A stretch of 64,000 nt of DNA, taken from positions 20,923,523 through 20,987,522 of the forward strand of contig CM065180.1 of NCBI GenBank assembly GCA_033026295.1, read 5' to 3'. A program made the position numbers and the translations under genes. Positions within the stretch are counted from its first letter, which is position 1; every line of letters begins with the position of its first letter. The notes beneath the pieces are model-generated. The model was not told the origin of the DNA. It saw only the letters and a list, made by a program, of their open reading frames with translations, and did no database searches. This DNA is from Channa striata. Lineage: Eukaryota; Chordata; Actinopteri; Anabantiformes; Channidae. Of the stretch, positions 61,790-64,000 are shown piece by piece.

Positions 61790-62040
61790 TAGTTTTAGTT
61801 TACAGCCGCGTCTGTTCAGGCTCTAATCAGTTAATCTGCGAGTGTCCAAATTCAAACAATTTCCCTCAATTCCCTAATTTATGTGACATTTATTATCAAA
61901 AATGGGACAAAAGGGAGGTCACAGTTACCTTGACCTTTGACCTCCACTACCGCCAAAATCTAATCAGTTCACACTTGAAGTTTGAAGAAATTAATTACGA
62001 GTGTTTAAACAAGTAGGACAGACAAACTGACGCCCTGAAA
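61790..62040 (+). repeat. Teleost dispersed repeat with a nuclear-receptor-like DR1 motif
   Basis: The phrases aatttccctcaattcccta, aaaatgggacaaaagggagg, tcacagttaccttgacctt, caaaatctaatcagttcaca, ttgaagtttgaagaaatt and ggacagacaaactgacgc match a repeat I know from many fish, where it often forms short tandem arrays. TGACCTTTGACCT at 61931-61943 is the reverse complement of the perfect DR1 AGGTCAAAGGTCA. Confidence 0.75.
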
Positions 62041-62540
62041 ACATCAATCAACAAATGCATTTTAAACACTGAACAGATTTTTTCCAATAAATTCTTTATT
62101 TGTATATTAAATTAACTCCTACGTTAAGTCACAGACAGTTTGTACACATCTTTTTGCCTGTTAAATCTTTTTTTTTCCTGGCAGCACGATGTCACCTGCA
62201 GGGTATCAATAAAGTTTGTTCATCGTGTACCTCCCTGACTCCCAGGCTGACTGGTTGGATCCTGCCAGCTGGACTCTGCTGTATCCACCTGGCTGCATCG
62301 TGCTCACAGTGCAGGCAACAGAAGCGAGGCGCTCTTGTTTGTGTAAGCGCTGAAAGGCCCGGACGCGTGGAGCCCTCGCCTGATGAAACCGCAGCTCAAA
62401 GCCCGGTTGGCTGACACAGTCTTGCTCATTATCCCATCTGCTGTTGGGGAATCAGCCACCGTGCCTGTTTCTACAAGGCTGCAGCGCTGGCTAAATATGT
62501 TCACTGTCCACAGGAAAATCGATAGGCTCTTGTTTTGCAG

Positions 62541-62567
62541 GTGTGTGTGTGTGTGTGTGTGTGTGTG
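62541..62567. repeat. (GT)n microsatellite
   Basis: About 13 GT units. Confidence 0.92.
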
Positions 62568-64000
62568 GATGCTGTGCAGTGTGTTTTTGAGGCAGGTAGT
62601 GAGAGAATCAGGGAGTGTGTGAGGTCATGGGCTTGTAACTACAACTGCAAAAACTTCCCTGAAGTGGATTCAGTTTGACAAACTAAAAACTTTCGACTTC
62701 CAAAGTTTCTCAGTCAGCAGCGACTGAGCTTTTCTTTACTAGTTCCTGAGCTTTTTTCACAGAAGTTCTTGACTTTATCGTGAGCTTTGGGTGAATTTAC
62801 CGGTGAATGTTCACCAACTCCTGCAGGGGCAGTGGCACAGTCGCGTGCAGTCGTTCATTGTTATATTTAAGAACAGTCTTTTCAACAGTTTTCCTGTTTC
62901 ACAAATGGCCTCAAATGTTTCACGTCACGTTACCTTGACAGACAACAAACTGCACGTCCACTTTTCGTCTTTGCTTTCGTCTCGTGGCTGTGAGACAAAG
63001 CGCTGCGAGCTGTTACAATGAAAACAGACGTGCTTGATTGTGCTCCCCTTAAACAAAGTGCTACCTTGATCGTAACTGAAAGCAGGATGTTCTGAAGCTG
63101 AGCTGTACTTTGTCATAGCAGACAACAAATTTACATCTGCTGTCTTCCCTGTTTTCCCTAACAAAAGTCTCCTTCATGTGCTCTCGTCTGGTTTTGTTCG
63201 CCCCTTATTTCTTCAGGCAGCAGATTCATGATATCGCGAATTATCAAGCACATCACAGCAAAGAAACAAGGCGTATTATCTCAGTATAATTTAGGCAAAG
63301 AAAAGTTTTAGAACTAATTAGCACAAAATAAAACATGCAAAAACTGGATTAAGAAATGCAGCAGCCTTATTAAACTCGGCGCCTTCATCGCTCAAACATC
63401 TGGGAAAAGAGCCAACGCTTCAACAGCAAATACCGACTGCACCAAAGCCGGCACACGAGAGCCTGGACGTGTGTTTTTGTCCACTAGTCGGAACAATCTG
63501 TGCAGACAAATTATAGGAGGCTCCCCGCTGTGAGGCTCTGCAGCCTGGTACCGCTGAATTCTGTGCAGTTTGGTCGAGCAGCTCTGCCGTCGTCTCGCTG
63601 AGAGAACTGTCGGGCTCCTTCTTTCCTCCTGTGTTCTTGTTTTTTCCCTCTCGGTTTCTCTCCCAGATGCACTGAATTCACACGCGTGCCCTCGCAGACA
63701 CTCGCACTTCAGAGAAACACCCACGAAAAGTAGGACTCCCCCATCGGAATCTGTCAGTCACATGATTGATTGTCACCGTCTGAAAGTGCATTTTTAGTCT
63801 TGTTTTTATGAGGAACGATCTGTCGTTACTGTGAAATTAGGCAGTAAGTTAAAAAGGCAGATTAAAGGCAAATGGAGCCGGAGTTTAAAGGACGACTTCA
63901 CATTTCTTTAAGCGTGTCTTAAAACAAGAGCCAGGGGCTCATATTTACGCTGGAACAGCTTTCATTTCTGTACTAACCCCAACGTGACATCCACAGTCCA

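Larger units (their letters stand above)
53241..64000 (+). other. mgat5b: mgat5b intron 8, open to the right edge
   Basis: This follows the exon 8 donor. It holds five dinucleotide arrays of the CA/GT type, one TA array, the inverted repeat pair at 56.7/57.5 kb, the LINE-tail-like repeat, a G-run near 58818-58830 and the DR1-bearing repeat. The next coding exon was not found, so the intron appears to exceed 10.7 kb unless a small exon was missed. Confidence 0.65.

Noticed and set aside
1..64000. CRISPR arrays, bacterial operons, rRNA or tRNA genes
   Set aside because: No regularly spaced direct repeats, no ribosome-binding-site-linked gene strings and no RNA-gene signatures were seen. The exon-intron structure and repeats are vertebrate.

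Overview
The window looks like nuclear DNA of a ray-finned (teleost) fish. It has short protein-coding exons separated by kilobase introns with GT-AG borders. It also has a high density of (CA/GT)n microsatellites, several kinds of decayed Tc1/mariner DNA transposon, an L2-like LINE remnant, and several dispersed repeats that I recognise from fish genomes. Nothing bacterial, phage-like or CRISPR-like is present. Nearly all long open frames are chance or repeat-derived.

The one securely identified gene is mgat5b on the + strand. It encodes alpha-1,6-mannosylglycoprotein 6-beta-N-acetylglucosaminyltransferase B (GnT-Vb/GnT-IX), a Golgi glycosyltransferase. Eight coding exons lie between 25356 and 53240 and join in frame across every junction (1013 coding bases, about 337 residues). 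They encode the cytoplasmic tail, the membrane anchor, the stem, the cysteine-rich N-terminal lumenal domain and the start of the catalytic part. The rest of the catalytic domain is not in the window, so the last intron must exceed 10.7 kb. A GC-rich leader lies just upstream (about 24890-25355). It holds a long pyrimidine tract and a short upstream ORF whose stop overlaps the main start codon.

A second gene is partly visible on the - strand at 15303-16063. Two adjacent exons each encode an immunoglobulin-type domain. No signal-peptide exon and no clear membrane exon were found.

Layout: 1-15.3 kb is gene-poor, with an L2-like LINE 3' end (1.5-1.9 kb), a long hairpin (3.5-3.7 kb), a short inverted-repeat transposon (7.4-7.8 kb) and a copy of an unnamed repeat family (7.84-8.07 kb). 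The Ig-domain gene lies at 15.3-16.1 kb. From 16 to 24.9 kb is repeat-bearing intergenic DNA. mgat5b runs from about 24.9 kb to beyond the right edge. Its 13.4-kb intron 2 holds a short Tc1-type element, a possible LTR-like block (28.6-31.1 kb), two copies of the unnamed repeat family and a microsatellite-linked fish repeat. Introns 3, 5 and 7 hold Tc1 relics. The region after exon 8 holds only introns, repeats and one long inverted repeat.

I found no convincing new biological system. The most notable signals are the overlapping upstream ORF of mgat5b, the five-copy unnamed repeat family with a near-CRE core, the outward-facing pair of Tc1 3' ends, the 0.2-kb hairpin, the inverted repeat at 56.7/57.5 kb, and the LTR-like block with STAT-type palindromes. 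Family names for repeats come from pattern recall, not from a database search.
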